Origin: Paenibacillus senegalimassiliensis
GTDB lineage: Bacteria > Bacillota > Bacilli > Paenibacillales > Paenibacillaceae
Length of the DNA stretch: 64,000 bases
Direction of reading: 5' to 3'
Assembly (NCBI RefSeq): GCF_001486585.1
Contig: NZ_LN909044.1
Span: 248,001-312,000 of the forward strand
This document shows positions 1 to 7,951 of the stretch, in pieces; the stretch's first letter is position 1, and each line of letters begins with the position of its first letter. The position numbers and the translations under genes are program-made. Below the pieces are notes generated by a model. That model made no database searches, was not told the origin of the DNA, and saw nothing but the letters and a program-made list of their open reading frames with translations.

Positions 1-5
1 TGATT

Positions 6-79
6 TTATAAGGAGAAATTCCATATAAAGTTCGCCGCAGGCCAGTTATCGGCGAATTAACAGGAGGATTTCCTGTTAA
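6..79. repeat. Palindromic repeat array A (two units, cut by window edge)
   Basis: Two 23-nt imperfect palindromes lie at 6-28 and 57-79, with centres 51 nt apart and a 28-nt spacer. The second has arms TTAACAGGA and TCCTGTTAA. The same kind of unit recurs at 7952-8138 and 39334-39519 in four-unit arrays, whose last two units have the same 51-nt spacing and 28-nt spacer. This array is therefore probably the last half of a longer one that begins before the window. The last spacer ends in GGCGAA both here and in the array at 7952-8138. Confidence 0.7.
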
Positions 80-128
80 GTTGATGCGGTAGATCTGTTG
101 CTGTACGTTGTGGCTATGCATAGAAATA

Positions 129-153
129 GGGTGGCCTATATATCAGGCCACCC
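129..153 (-). terminator. Hairpin downstream of copA, possible terminator
   Basis: There is a perfect 9-bp stem, GGGTGGCCT against AGGCCACCC, with a 7-nt loop. Read on the minus strand it is followed by TATTTCTAT, which is only a weak U-tract. It lies about 230 nt past the end of copA, so its assignment as the copA terminator is tentative. Confidence 0.35.
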
Positions 154-232
154 CTGGTATGGAGCAGAATAACGCAACAATATCTATAGTGGCACGGCGC
201 TGTGGAACACTGTACCAGGCCAGGCAGTCTCA

Positions 233-334
233 GTCACGGTAGTCACGTGACAGCCGTGACGTAATGGCAGTGACGTTACTGCCAGCAGTGACCGTACTGC
301 GGTAACAGTAACAGCCGTGACGTCACGGCTATTA
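233..334. repeat. Cluster of GTGACGT-type palindromes
   Basis: A run of about 100 nt is built almost wholly from nested palindromes sharing a GTGACGT/GTCAC core. GTCACGTGAC (242-251) is flanked by GTCACGG (233-239) and CCGTGAC (254-260). GGCAGTGACGTTACTGCC (266-283) has one mismatched pair. AGCCGTGACGTCACGGCT (313-330) is a perfect 18-nt palindrome and extends to 309-334 with one mismatched pair. No U-tract follows any of them, so they are not typical terminators. Their role is unknown; they lie between copA and the end of the window. Confidence 0.6.
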
Positions 335-386
335 CATGCTGAATAGGAACCATATTGATTAGCAAGCTAGTATCGCCCTAGCCCGG

Positions 387-2476
387 TTACAGCTTCACCC
401 GCTGCAACCGGAGCGCATTCAGGACGACGGACACGGAGCTCAAGGCCATTGCCGCACCGGCCAGCCATGGGGCCAGAAAACCAGCCGCCGCCACCGGAAT
501 GCCAATCGTGTTATAAGCCAGCGCCCAGAACAGGTTCTGCTTGATGTTGCCCATCGTCTTCTTGCTCATGGCGATGGCATCGGGTACACCTTGCAGATCA
601 CCGCGCATTAGCGTAACATCGGCGGCCTCCATAGCGACGTCCGTTCCCGTCCCGATGGCGATGCCAACATCCGCTACAGCCAGCGCCGGAGCATCGTTGA
701 TGCCGTCCCCCACCATCGCCACCTTCATGCCGCGGCTTTGCAGCTTCTTCACCTCGGCTGCCTTGCCTTCCGGCAGCACCTCGGCCAGAACCTCGTCGAT
801 CCCGACCTCGGCGGCGATGGCTCTGGCCGTACGCTCGTTGTCGCCGGTGATCATGACCACGTGAAGTCCCAGTTCCTTCAGCCGCGCCACCGCGGCCTGA
901 GAAGTGTCCTTCACGTTGTCCCGCACGGCGACCATACCGGCGTAGACACCATCCACCGCTACCAGCAGCACGGTATTGCCGGCGGCTTCCAGCGCCGTCA
1001 TCTCCGTCAGCGCAGCGGTGACGTCTACGCCATCACGCGCCATCAGGCGGCGCGTGCCGGCGAGCACCCGGCGGTCCTCTACGACCGCCGCAATGCCATG
1101 GCGGCAGGGACGACATCGCGCAGCTCCGGCTGCCCCCGGGTGATCGTGCCGGTCTTATCCAGCACGATCGCCTGAATGCCCTGGGCGGCTTCCAAATGCT
1201 CGCCGCCCTTGAACAAGATGCCGTATTCCGCAGCGCGCCCGGAACCGGCCATAATCGACGTTGGCGTTGCCAGGCCGAGCGCACACGGACAAGCAATAAC
1301 CAGCACCGCGATCGCTTTCTCCAGCGCCCCGGCAAAGCTGCCTGGTTCTACAAGGAAGAACCAGGCCAGGAACGTCACCAGTGCGATCCCGACCACGATC
1401 GGCACGAAGATGCCTGAGATCACATCCGCTACCCGCTGAATCGGAGCCTTCGAGCCTTGAGCCTCCTCTACGACGCGAATGATTTGGGCCAGGGCCGTTT
1501 CGCTACCCACCTTGGTAGCCTCAATTCGCAGTACGCCGTGTTTGTTCACCGTGGCCCCGATGACGGGGTCGCCTTCTTTTTTCTCCGCGGGAATGCTCTC
1601 CCCGGTCAACATGGATTCGTCCACTGCCGAAGCCCCGCCAATAACAAAGCCGTCCACCGGAATTTTCTCACCCGGCTTCACGATCAGAATATCACCAGGT
1701 ACCACCGTTTCAATCGGCACCATCACTTCTTCGCCGTCCCTGATGACCAACGCCGTCTTGGCCTGCAAACCCATCAGCGTCTTGATCGCCTGAGAAGAAC
1801 GGCCCTTCGCCAGCGCCTCAAACCATTTGCCCATCAGAATTAATGTAATCAGAATGGAGCTCGTCTCATAATACAACTCGGTAGCATGCCCATGGGACAT
1901 CGGCAAAGCCTTCAAGCTCAGATAAAGACTGTAAAAATAAGCCGCCGATGTTCCGAGTGCTACCAGCACATCCATGTTCGCACTACGACTGCGAAGCGCC
2001 TTGTATGCCCCGACATAGAACCCCCAGCCGATAACGAACTGGACTGGCGTTGCCAGCACCAACTGGAACCAGGGGTTCATGAACAAGTCCGGTGTCCAAA
2101 TCCAAGAGGTGAAGGAGAAATGTCCGGCCATCGCCCATAGCAGCGGGAAGGACAATAATGCAGATACAATTAATTTATTCCGCTGTTTATGAATTTCTCG
2201 CGACCGGATGTCCTCGGCTTCCTGCTCCGAGGGCTTCACGACAGCTCCGTAACCCAATTGGCTGACCTTGGCTACGATCTGCTCCAGCGACACCTCGGCC
2301 GGTTCAAAACGAACCTGGGCCGTCTCTAGCGCCAGGTTCACATTCGCCTGCTCTACGCCCGGAAGGCGATTAAGCCCCTTCTCGATCCGGGTCGCACAAG
2401 CAGCACAGGTCATCCCGGTAATTTGCAGCATCGTTTGCCCATTGGGATCGGCTTCTTTAGCTAACGCTTTTTCCAT
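387..2476 (-). pseudogene. copA: Copper-exporting P-type ATPase CopA, disrupted by internal deletion
   Basis: CopA is a P1B-type ATPase that exports Cu(I) across the cell membrane. The 5' reading frame (1079-2476) encodes one HMA domain with GMTCAAC near residue 22, the membrane helices, the actuator LTGES, the channel motif ACPCALG and the phosphorylation site DKTGT. It then hits a stop shortly after RDVVPAA. The 3' frame (387-1067 and a little upstream) resumes with [20 protein letters not shown] and includes TGDN and GDGINDAP. The frames join near position 1100. Compared with the CopA family, roughly 50 residues of the nucleotide-binding domain are missing at the join, including the SEHPL motif whose His positions ATP, and the reading frame changes. 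A functional pump is unlikely as written. A sequencing or assembly error in GC-rich DNA is the main alternative. The gene has its own CsoR-controlled promoter, separate from csoR-copZ. Confidence 0.85.
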
Positions 2477-2509
2477 GATGATTCCTCCAATATCATTGCA
2501 CCCACCCTA

Positions 2510-2526
2510 ATACCCCCTAGGGGTAT
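2510..2526 (-). promoter_or_regulatory. CsoR operator upstream of copA
   Basis: ATACCCCCTAGGGGTAT is a 7-3-7 inverted repeat with arms ATACCCC and GGGGTAT. This is the classical CsoR-type operator, in which apo-CsoR represses and Cu(I) releases it. It lies 34 nt before the copA ATG. A possible -35 (TTGTCT) and -10 (TATTAG) flank it with a 19-nt spacer on the minus strand. A near-identical site precedes csoR. The stretch from 2531 to 2756, between this site and copZ, shows nothing else I can name. Confidence 0.85.
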
Positions 2527-2756
2527 AGTTGAGACAACGAAAATAGGATGTCACTTCAATACAAGCAACATCAGTTCCGCACACCTACCCCCCACATCTC
2601 ATGTCCCGAGCAGCGGGTCAGGCATTTGAAGCAACAGTTATAAAGAGCGCGGTGAACAATTGGGGCCAACGCCCGGTACGGAATTACACTCGCCATTCCA
2701 ACTTCAGGTCGGCTTGCCAGCTCTGAAGCAGCTTGTTCACCACACTAAGAGATAGC

Positions 2757-2957
2757 TCAGACCACGTCGTAGCCTTGATCCTCAATCGCTTCTTTAATTT
2801 GATCCACTGTAACTTTAGCTTCGTCGAAGGCAATGTCTACTTTCTTGGCGGCCAGATCCACCTTGCCGGTAGCCCCGAGACCAGAAATAGCTCCTTCTAC
2901 AGACTTCACGCAATGATTGCAGGACATACCTTCCACGTTTAAAGTAATATTTTGCAT
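2757..2957 (-). CDS. copZ: Copper chaperone CopZ
   Basis: This is a 66-residue single HMA-domain protein of normal length for CopZ. The Cu(I) site is GMSCNHC (Cys13 and Cys16) in the loop after the first strand. CopZ carries Cu(I) in the cytoplasm to CopA and exchanges it with CsoR. The start is ATG, 9 nt after GGGAGG. The gene follows csoR by 41 nt on the same strand with no terminator between, so csoR-copZ is probably one operon. copA downstream has its own operator. The assignment is secure. Confidence 0.93.
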   Translation of the reverse strand: MQNITLNVEGMSCNHCVKSVEGAISGLGATGKVDLAAKKVDIAFDEAKVTVDQIKEAIEDQGYDVV

Positions 2958-2998
2958 TTAATTAACCTCCCGAGTATTATGATTTGATTATTTTCAAT

Positions 2999-3424
2999 TC
3001 ACTTCATTAATTTATTAACCGTGACCAGAAGCTCATCAAGCACCTCTGTCTCCCCCGCTTGAATACGTTCTACAACACAACTCTTCATATGCCCCTCCAG
3101 CAGCAGCTTGCCCACGCTATTCAGCGCAGATTGTACAGCAGCTACCTGATTCAGCACGTCGTCACAGTAAGTATCTCTCTCAATCAAACCTTTGATTCCG
3201 CGAATCTGTCCTTCTATACGGTTCAACCGGCTGGTCAGGTTGCTCTTCATCGCTTCAGAATGGTGGCTACGCCTTACCAACTTGCCATCCTTGCCGACCT
3301 CAGCCTGAGTTCCGTCCTGTGAGGACGAGCAGTGTCCTTGATCATGCCCGCAATGTTGTGGAGATTCCTCCGCGAGCAGTTGCTCCTGCGTCTCCTGGTG
3401 CTGTTGCTCTATCTTTGCCGCCAT
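2999..3424 (-). CDS. csoR: Copper-sensing repressor CsoR with an extended N-terminus
   Basis: CsoR is an all-helical DUF156 repressor that releases its operators on binding Cu(I). The core domain begins near residue 60 (LTSRLNRIEGQIRGI). The three Cu(I) ligands are Cys87, His112 and Cys116, with exactly the family spacing of 25 and 4 residues. The protein has 141 residues, while family members usually have about 90-110. The extra N-terminal part, about 40-50 residues, holds six His and two Cys, including HCGHDQGHC at 24-32, and may bind metal. The upstream start is preferred because AAAGGAG lies 8 nt before the ATG. Internal Met59 has no comparable site. A consensus promoter with a CsoR operator precedes the gene, so it should be autoregulated together with copZ. 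Confidence 0.92.
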   Translation of the reverse strand: MAAKIEQQHQETQEQLLAEESPQHCGHDQGHCSSSQDGTQAEVGKDGKLVRRSHHSEAMKSNLTSRLNRIEGQIRGIKGLIERDTYCDDVLNQVAAVQSALNSVGKLLLEGHMKSCVVERIQAGETEVLDELLVTVNKLMK

Positions 3425-3470
3425 AGGCTCTCTCCTTTCTAAAAACGGCTATCTGTTCATCAATATGTTT

Positions 3471-3500
3471 ATTATAATATACCCCCACGGGGTATGTAAA
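3471..3500 (-). promoter_or_regulatory. csoR-copZ promoter with overlapping CsoR operator
   Basis: On the minus strand TTTACA (3495-3500) and TATAAT (3471-3476) are separated by 18 nt, a near-perfect SigA promoter. The spacer holds the operator ATACCCCCACGGGGTAT at 3479-3495 (plus-strand reading), again a 7-3-7 inverted repeat. Bound CsoR would block RNA polymerase directly. Confidence 0.9.
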
Positions 3501-3507
3501 GGGGCAA

Positions 3508-3545
3508 GAAAAAGCCCGCCTCTCCTTTAAAGAAAGACGGGCCTT
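3508..3545 (-). terminator. Terminator of the qox operon
   Basis: On the minus strand the stem AAGGCCCG/CGGGCTT, with a partly paired A/C-rich loop, is followed by TTTTTCTT. It lies 17 nt past the qoxD stop and just upstream of the csoR -35 box, so it insulates csoR from qox transcription. Confidence 0.8.
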
Positions 3546-3561
3546 AGAAGCATATTTAAGA

Positions 3562-3846
3562 TTACCGATATCCCCATATCATCGTGAACAAGGTACCGAA
3601 TACGGTCACCAGTCCTACGAACAGGGCATAAGCGATATTGGTATACAGTGCGCCCTTCGTGCCGTTCTCGCCAATATGCATGAACATGAACAATTGAACC
3701 GACATCTGAATGGCCGCACACGCGAGCAGGATGGTCATCCCCATAACAAAGGACAGATCCCAGAAGACTACCGCCAGCGCCACAACGGAAAGGATGAGCG
3801 AGAATACATATCCCATCACATGCTTAATAGGGAATAGTTGTTTCAT
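3562..3846 (-). CDS. qoxD: Cytochrome aa3 quinol oxidase subunit IV
   Basis: This is a 94-residue membrane protein with three predicted helices, matching the small subunit IV (CtaF/QoxD family) of the aa3-600 menaquinol oxidase. The family helps assemble or stabilise the binuclear centre. It starts 1 nt after the qoxC stop and ends the qoxABCD operon, before a terminator. Its short length and position are both typical. Confidence 0.9.
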   Translation of the reverse strand: MKQLFPIKHVMGYVFSLILSVVALAVVFWDLSFVMGMTILLACAAIQMSVQLFMFMHIGENGTKGALYTNIAYALFVGLVTVFGTLFTMIWGYR

Positions 3847-3847
3847 A

Positions 3848-4444
3848 TCACATCAGTCCTTTCAAATAGACAAAGCTGAAGATGAAGATCCAGACAACGT
3901 CAAGGAAGTGCCAGTACAGTGAGAAAATAAACGCTTTGTTCGCTGTACCGTGGTTGAAGCCTTCGCGAGCGATCTGAATAGCTAATCCCCCGCCCCATAG
4001 CAGACCTAACGCTACGTGAGCACCGTGGGTACCGAGCAGGACGAACAAGCTGGACAGAAATGCGCTTGTCTGCATCGTGGCACCTTCGCCAACATAGGTT
4101 ACAAATTCAAAGATTTCTACCCCAAGGAAGGCAAGGCCTAATACCAGCGTGATCAGGAAGAAGACCATAAAGGGCTTCTTCAATCCCAGGCGCATACTGT
4201 GCACTGCCAATCCACAGGTAAAGCTACTGGTCAGCAGCAGGAAAGTCTCGGCTAGCACCGGAGCAAGCTCGAAGATCTCTCGTCCATCCGGACCGCTTCC
4301 TGTGCGGTTCCACAGCGTAAAGTAGACCGCAAACAAAGTGGAGAACAATACGATTTCTGCACCCAGGAAAAGCCAGAATCCAAGAACGCGGTTACTGTTC
4401 TCTTCCGTCTGATATTCAAGCGGCAAACTATGATCTATCTTCAT
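3848..4444 (-). CDS. qoxC: Cytochrome aa3 quinol oxidase subunit III
   Basis: This 198-residue protein has five predicted membrane helices, as usual for subunit III of quinol-type heme-copper oxidases. The conserved acidic residue in helix III (LGVEIFEF) and a GTHGAHV motif are present. It overlaps the 3' end of qoxB by 4 nt (ATGA), so the two are translationally coupled. It has no redox centre and is expected to support proton uptake and stability of subunit I. Confidence 0.93.
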   Translation of the reverse strand: MKIDHSLPLEYQTEENSNRVLGFWLFLGAEIVLFSTLFAVYFTLWNRTGSGPDGREIFELAPVLAETFLLLTSSFTCGLAVHSMRLGLKKPFMVFFLITLVLGLAFLGVEIFEFVTYVGEGATMQTSAFLSSLFVLLGTHGAHVALGLLWGGGLAIQIAREGFNHGTANKAFIFSLYWHFLDVVWIFIFSFVYLKGLM

Positions 4445-6414
4445 ACATGTTCACCCCGCAATTCTGCCAATCCGGCCCGATTAGCCAAGGCCTTCTCTGT
4501 CTTGATAATCTCGTTCACCGGGATGTGTCTACCATGATCGCGTTCGAAGGAACGCACCGCAAGCATGATAATAATGCCGATGCCCGTGACAATAGCCGGT
4601 GCCCACCAACTGAATACCATGAAGAATCCAAAGAAGAAGAAGATACCCCCAAGAATAACCGGTTGACCGCTATTATTCGGCATATGAATCTCTTCAAACT
4701 TATCATCACTGTACAATGACTTGCCACTCTTCTTCGCTTGCCAGAATGGATCAAGACTATCCACCTCAGGCACAACGGCGAAGTTGTACTCCGGTACCGG
4801 GCTATGCGTACTCCACTCCAGAGTCCGTGCGTTCCACGGGTCGCCTGTCGTGTCTCTTTCCGCATAACGGAAGCTCCAATAAATATTGTAGACCAGGAGA
4901 ATAAACCCTATGGCGAGTCCAACCGAGCCGATCGAAGCGATCAGGTTAAGCGGACCAAAGCCGGTGCTCTCCGAGTATGTGTACATCCGACGCGTCATCC
5001 CCTTCAAGCCGAGGAAGAACAACGGCAAGAATGTCACGTTAAAGCTAATGGCAATCGTCCAGAAGGCAATTTTGCCTTGACGGTCATTAAGCCGGAACCC
5101 GAATATTTTAGGGAACCAGTAGTAAAGACCTGCAATAACCGCAAACACTGTACCTGGAATGAGCACATAGTGAAAGTGAGCTACCAGGAACATAGTATTG
5201 TGATATTGATAGTCCGCACTGGCCATCGCCAGCATGACTCCGGTAACACCACCGATTGTAAAGATCGGAATAAAGGCTAAGGAGTACATCATTGGCGTGG
5301 TGAATTCTATACGTCCCTTATGCAAGGTGAACAACCAGTTGAATATCTTCACCCCGGTTGGCACCGCAATCGCCATTGTGGTGACGGAGAAGACCCCGTT
5401 AACCATGGCTCCGTGTCCCATTGTGTAGAAGTGATGCGCCCATACGACAAAGGACAGAAGGGAAATGATAATCATACTCCAAACCATGGAGCTGTAGCCG
5501 TACAAATTCTTGCGCGAGAAGGTCGATATAATCTCACTATAAATCCCGAAGGCCGGCAGGATAACAATGTATACCTCAGGATGGCCCCATACCCAGAACA
5601 GGTTGGCCCAGAGCATATCCATACCGCCGTTGGCCATCGTGAAGAACTGTGTTCCGAACATTCGGTCGAACATCATCAATGCAAGCGCCACGGTCAATAC
5701 CGGGAACGCAAACAGGATAATCACGTTCGTAATCAATACAGACCAGGTGAACATCGGCATTTTCATCAATGTCATGCCTGGTGCGCGCATCTTCAGAATC
5801 GTTACCAGGAAGTTGACCCCGGTCAGTAAAGTACCGATCCCGGAGATTTGCAGCGCAATGGCATAGTAGTTATTCCCTACCGTCGGGCTGAATTCTATAC
5901 TAGCCAGCGGGAAATAAGCCGTCCACCCGGCATCCGGGGAACCCCCGATAACGAAGGAGATGTTAAACAGCATGGCCCCGGCAAAGAATAGCCAGAAGCT
6001 CACAGCATTCAGTCTTGGGAATGCCACGTCACGCGCTCCGATTTGCAGCGGAATGACGACGTTCATAATTCCGATAATAAACGGCATAGCCATGAATAGA
6101 ATCATGACCACCCCGTGGGTAGTAAAGATTTCATTATAGTGTTGTCCATCCAGCAGACCGTTCTCCGGTCTGGCCAGTTGTCCCCGCATGAGCAGGCCGT
6201 CAACACCGCCGCGGAACAACATTAATAATGCGGCAATAATATACATGACTCCAATACGCTTATGGTCAACGGTTGTCAACCATTCGCGCCACAGGTAGCC
6301 CCATTTTTTAAAATAGGTCAGCCCGATGAGAATGCCTAGCGAAGCTAAGACAATACTTACCATCGCGCCGTAAATCATCGGTTCCCCGGTGACGAAGAAT
6401 TCGTCCCATTTCAT
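4441..6414 (-). CDS. qoxB: Cytochrome aa3 quinol oxidase subunit I
   Basis: This is the catalytic subunit of the proton-pumping menaquinol oxidase, 657 residues with about 14-15 helices. Visible motifs are the heme a ligand region TTHGVVMI, the CuB and cross-linked Tyr loop WGHPEVYIVILPAFG, the two His after it (VWAHHFY), and the heme ligands in VAHFHYV. Electrons come from menaquinol rather than cytochrome c, which agrees with a subunit II that lacks CuA. The gene lies between qoxA (22-nt gap) and qoxC (overlap). Because CuB is needed for activity, its location next to the copper regulon makes sense. Confidence 0.96.
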   Translation of the reverse strand: MKWDEFFVTGEPMIYGAMVSIVLASLGILIGLTYFKKWGYLWREWLTTVDHKRIGVMYIIAALLMLFRGGVDGLLMRGQLARPENGLLDGQHYNEIFTTHGVVMILFMAMPFIIGIMNVVIPLQIGARDVAFPRLNAVSFWLFFAGAMLFNISFVIGGSPDAGWTAYFPLASIEFSPTVGNNYYAIALQISGIGTLLTGVNFLVTILKMRAPGMTLMKMPMFTWSVLITNVIILFAFPVLTVALALMMFDRMFGTQFFTMANGGMDMLWANLFWVWGHPEVYIVILPAFGIYSEIISTFSRKNLYGYSSMVWSMIIISLLSFVVWAHHFYTMGHGAMVNGVFSVTTMAIAVPTGVKIFNWLFTLHKGRIEFTTPMMYSLAFIPIFTIGGVTGVMLAMASADYQYHNTMFLVAHFHYVLIPGTVFAVIAGLYYWFPKIFGFRLNDRQGKIAFWTIAISFNVTFLPLFFLGLKGMTRRMYTYSESTGFGPLNLIASIGSVGLAIGFILLVYNIYWSFRYAERDTTGDPWNARTLEWSTHSPVPEYNFAVVPEVDSLDPFWQAKKSGKSLYSDDKFEEIHMPNNSGQPVILGGIFFFFGFFMVFSWWAPAIVTGIGIIIMLAVRSFERDHGRHIPVNEIIKTEKALANRAGLAELRGEHV

Positions 6415-6436
6415 GTTAGCTACTCCCTTCCCCTTG

Positions 6437-7390
6437 TTAGTTATGCGCTCCGTGATCCTGATTTTCGGACATATCCATCTCGGAATGGTCCATCTCAGAC
6501 ATATCCATATCTAATGAATCCGTATCCTCTGCATCATGATCGCCGCCATGGTTGTGTCCCCCATCTTCACCCTCTGGTGCCGGGCTGAATGTGAGATGCG
6601 TGGAAGTATACGTCTTCCGTCCGACATGAGCAGTATCCAGCAATTCGGCGAATTCCTGTTCCGTCAGCTCAGATGCCGTAGCCTTTACCTCCTGCACCCA
6701 TTCATCATAAGCCGCAGGTGACAAAGCTAACGCTTCAAATTCCATGTGCGCAAAACCTTCACCGGAGAAGTTGGAGTTCTTGCCCATATAGGAGCCTTCA
6801 TACTCGGCTACCAGATTAAGCTTGTTCACCATGTCACTCATCGCATACTTCTGTCCGCCAAGCTGAGGTACCCAGAAGCTCGATATCGGTCCAAAGGCGT
6901 ACAGACGGAATTCTACCGGACGATGCGTTGGGATATTTACGTAGTTAACGGTTTCAATCTCCTCCTCAGGATAACTGAAATGCCATTTCCAGTTGGAAGA
7001 GGAAGCATAGATAACCAGTGGCTTTTGATCTTCATAGCCTTCCGGGACTCTCTCCACGGCATTGGTACTGCGGACCGTAACAACGGACAGTACAGCTACG
7101 ATAATCACCGGAATCGTAATCCAGGTAATCTCCAGCCATTTACTACCTTCCACATGCGGTGGTTCATAGTCTGGAGCCGCTTTGGAAGCACGATACTTGG
7201 TCAGCATGTAAATGTACAGAACATAAACTACCAGCAAGATAAACGCCATTGTAATCATAGAGAAAATAATGACCTCAGATTGGGTCTTGGCCACCGGACC
7301 TTTCGGGTTCAACACAGCCAAGGAGTTGCAGCCGGTCAGGAGGACAAGCAGGGCTGAGAACAGAACCAAAAGCAACCCTTTCCTTTTCAT
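6437..7390 (-). CDS. qoxA: Cytochrome aa3 quinol oxidase subunit II, lipoprotein with His/Met-rich tail
   Basis: This 317-residue subunit II has a lipoprotein signal with lipobox LLTGC (Cys21), two membrane helices and an extracellular cupredoxin domain. The domain lacks the Cys pair of a CuA centre, as expected for a quinol oxidase. A typical aromatic stretch (SNWKWHFSYPEE) is present. The last 43 or so residues form a low-complexity tail with six His, five Met and many Asp/Glu (for example MDMSEMDHSEMDMS). That tail resembles extracellular copper-binding segments and is probably disordered. It is the first gene of qoxABCD. The 560 nt upstream are non-coding and hold candidate regulatory sites. 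Confidence 0.95.
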   Translation of the reverse strand: MKRKGLLLVLFSALLVLLTGCNSLAVLNPKGPVAKTQSEVIIFSMITMAFILLVVYVLYIYMLTKYRASKAAPDYEPPHVEGSKWLEITWITIPVIIVAVLSVVTVRSTNAVERVPEGYEDQKPLVIYASSSNWKWHFSYPEEEIETVNYVNIPTHRPVEFRLYAFGPISSFWVPQLGGQKYAMSDMVNKLNLVAEYEGSYMGKNSNFSGEGFAHMEFEALALSPAAYDEWVQEVKATASELTEQEFAELLDTAHVGRKTYTSTHLTFSPAPEGEDGGHNHGGDHDAEDTDSLDMDMSEMDHSEMDMSENQDHGAHN

Positions 7391-7471
7391 AGGATAACGA
7401 TACCCCTTTCTTCATTAACGAACTTATAACCCCCGGAAAATAGGGCGGCTTTGTTCATTTAGCTACCCTAT

Positions 7472-7500
7472 ATGTTAGGAAAGGGGTCACCGAATAACAA
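7472..7500 (-). promoter_or_regulatory. Possible qoxA promoter
   Basis: On the minus strand TTGTTA and TAACAT are separated by 17 nt, about 80-110 nt before the qoxA ATG. The match to SigA is moderate, and other A/T-rich hexamers occur nearby, so this is only a candidate. Confidence 0.35.
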
Positions 7501-7620
7501 TTCATATAGAATGTAATTTATGTAAATTATTTCTATTTATTTTCGCCATTTATATGCTTTGCTTGGTAAGTAAAGCTGTTAATCGTTCATATTCGGGCGA
7601 ATTTCGGCAAATTCTTTGAT

Positions 7621-7708
7621 TTTGATATTTGTTCACAATGTTACGTTCCGCCTCAATAGTTCGCAAATTTGTCATAATAAACAGCTTATATTGTGATTTT
7701 GTTCACTT
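7621..7708. promoter_or_regulatory. Rex-like sites upstream of qoxA
   Basis: TTGTGATTTTGTTCACTT at 7691-7708 matches the Rex operator pattern TTGTGA-N6-TCACAA in its whole left half and four of six bases of the right half. A second perfect right half-site, TCACAA, lies at 7633-7638, and another TCACAA near 7773. Rex senses NADH/NAD+ and often controls oxidase genes. The distance to qoxA (about 300 nt) and the single good match keep confidence low. Confidence 0.35.
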
Positions 7709-7951
7709 TTAAGTGCTTATTTAGAATAATTAAAATTTAAATATATGGAAATAAATTGATATTTGTACATCTCACAATACTGCGGTTAAATCGGGCTCAA
7801 TAGTTACAATGCAAGGTGATGTTGCGGGGAAAATTCATTCCAGCACACTTCTGCTGGATCAAAAGTTCGTGGCCGAGGATACCCTCCCCGACCACGATCT
7901 TGAAGCATCTTATTTAAGGTTCTATTTGACGCGCAAGCTTCCCTCTCCTAC
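7709..7951. other. Non-coding stretch with two hairpins
   Basis: No convincing gene is visible between qoxA and ddh. There is a small stem CCAGCA/TGCTGG at 7840-7857. A longer interrupted stem follows around 7868-7898 (CGTGG paired with CCACG and further inner pairs). The repeat array starts at 7952. The hairpins may be part of the same repeat-rich element or of an untranslated RNA; nothing here proves either. Confidence 0.4.
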
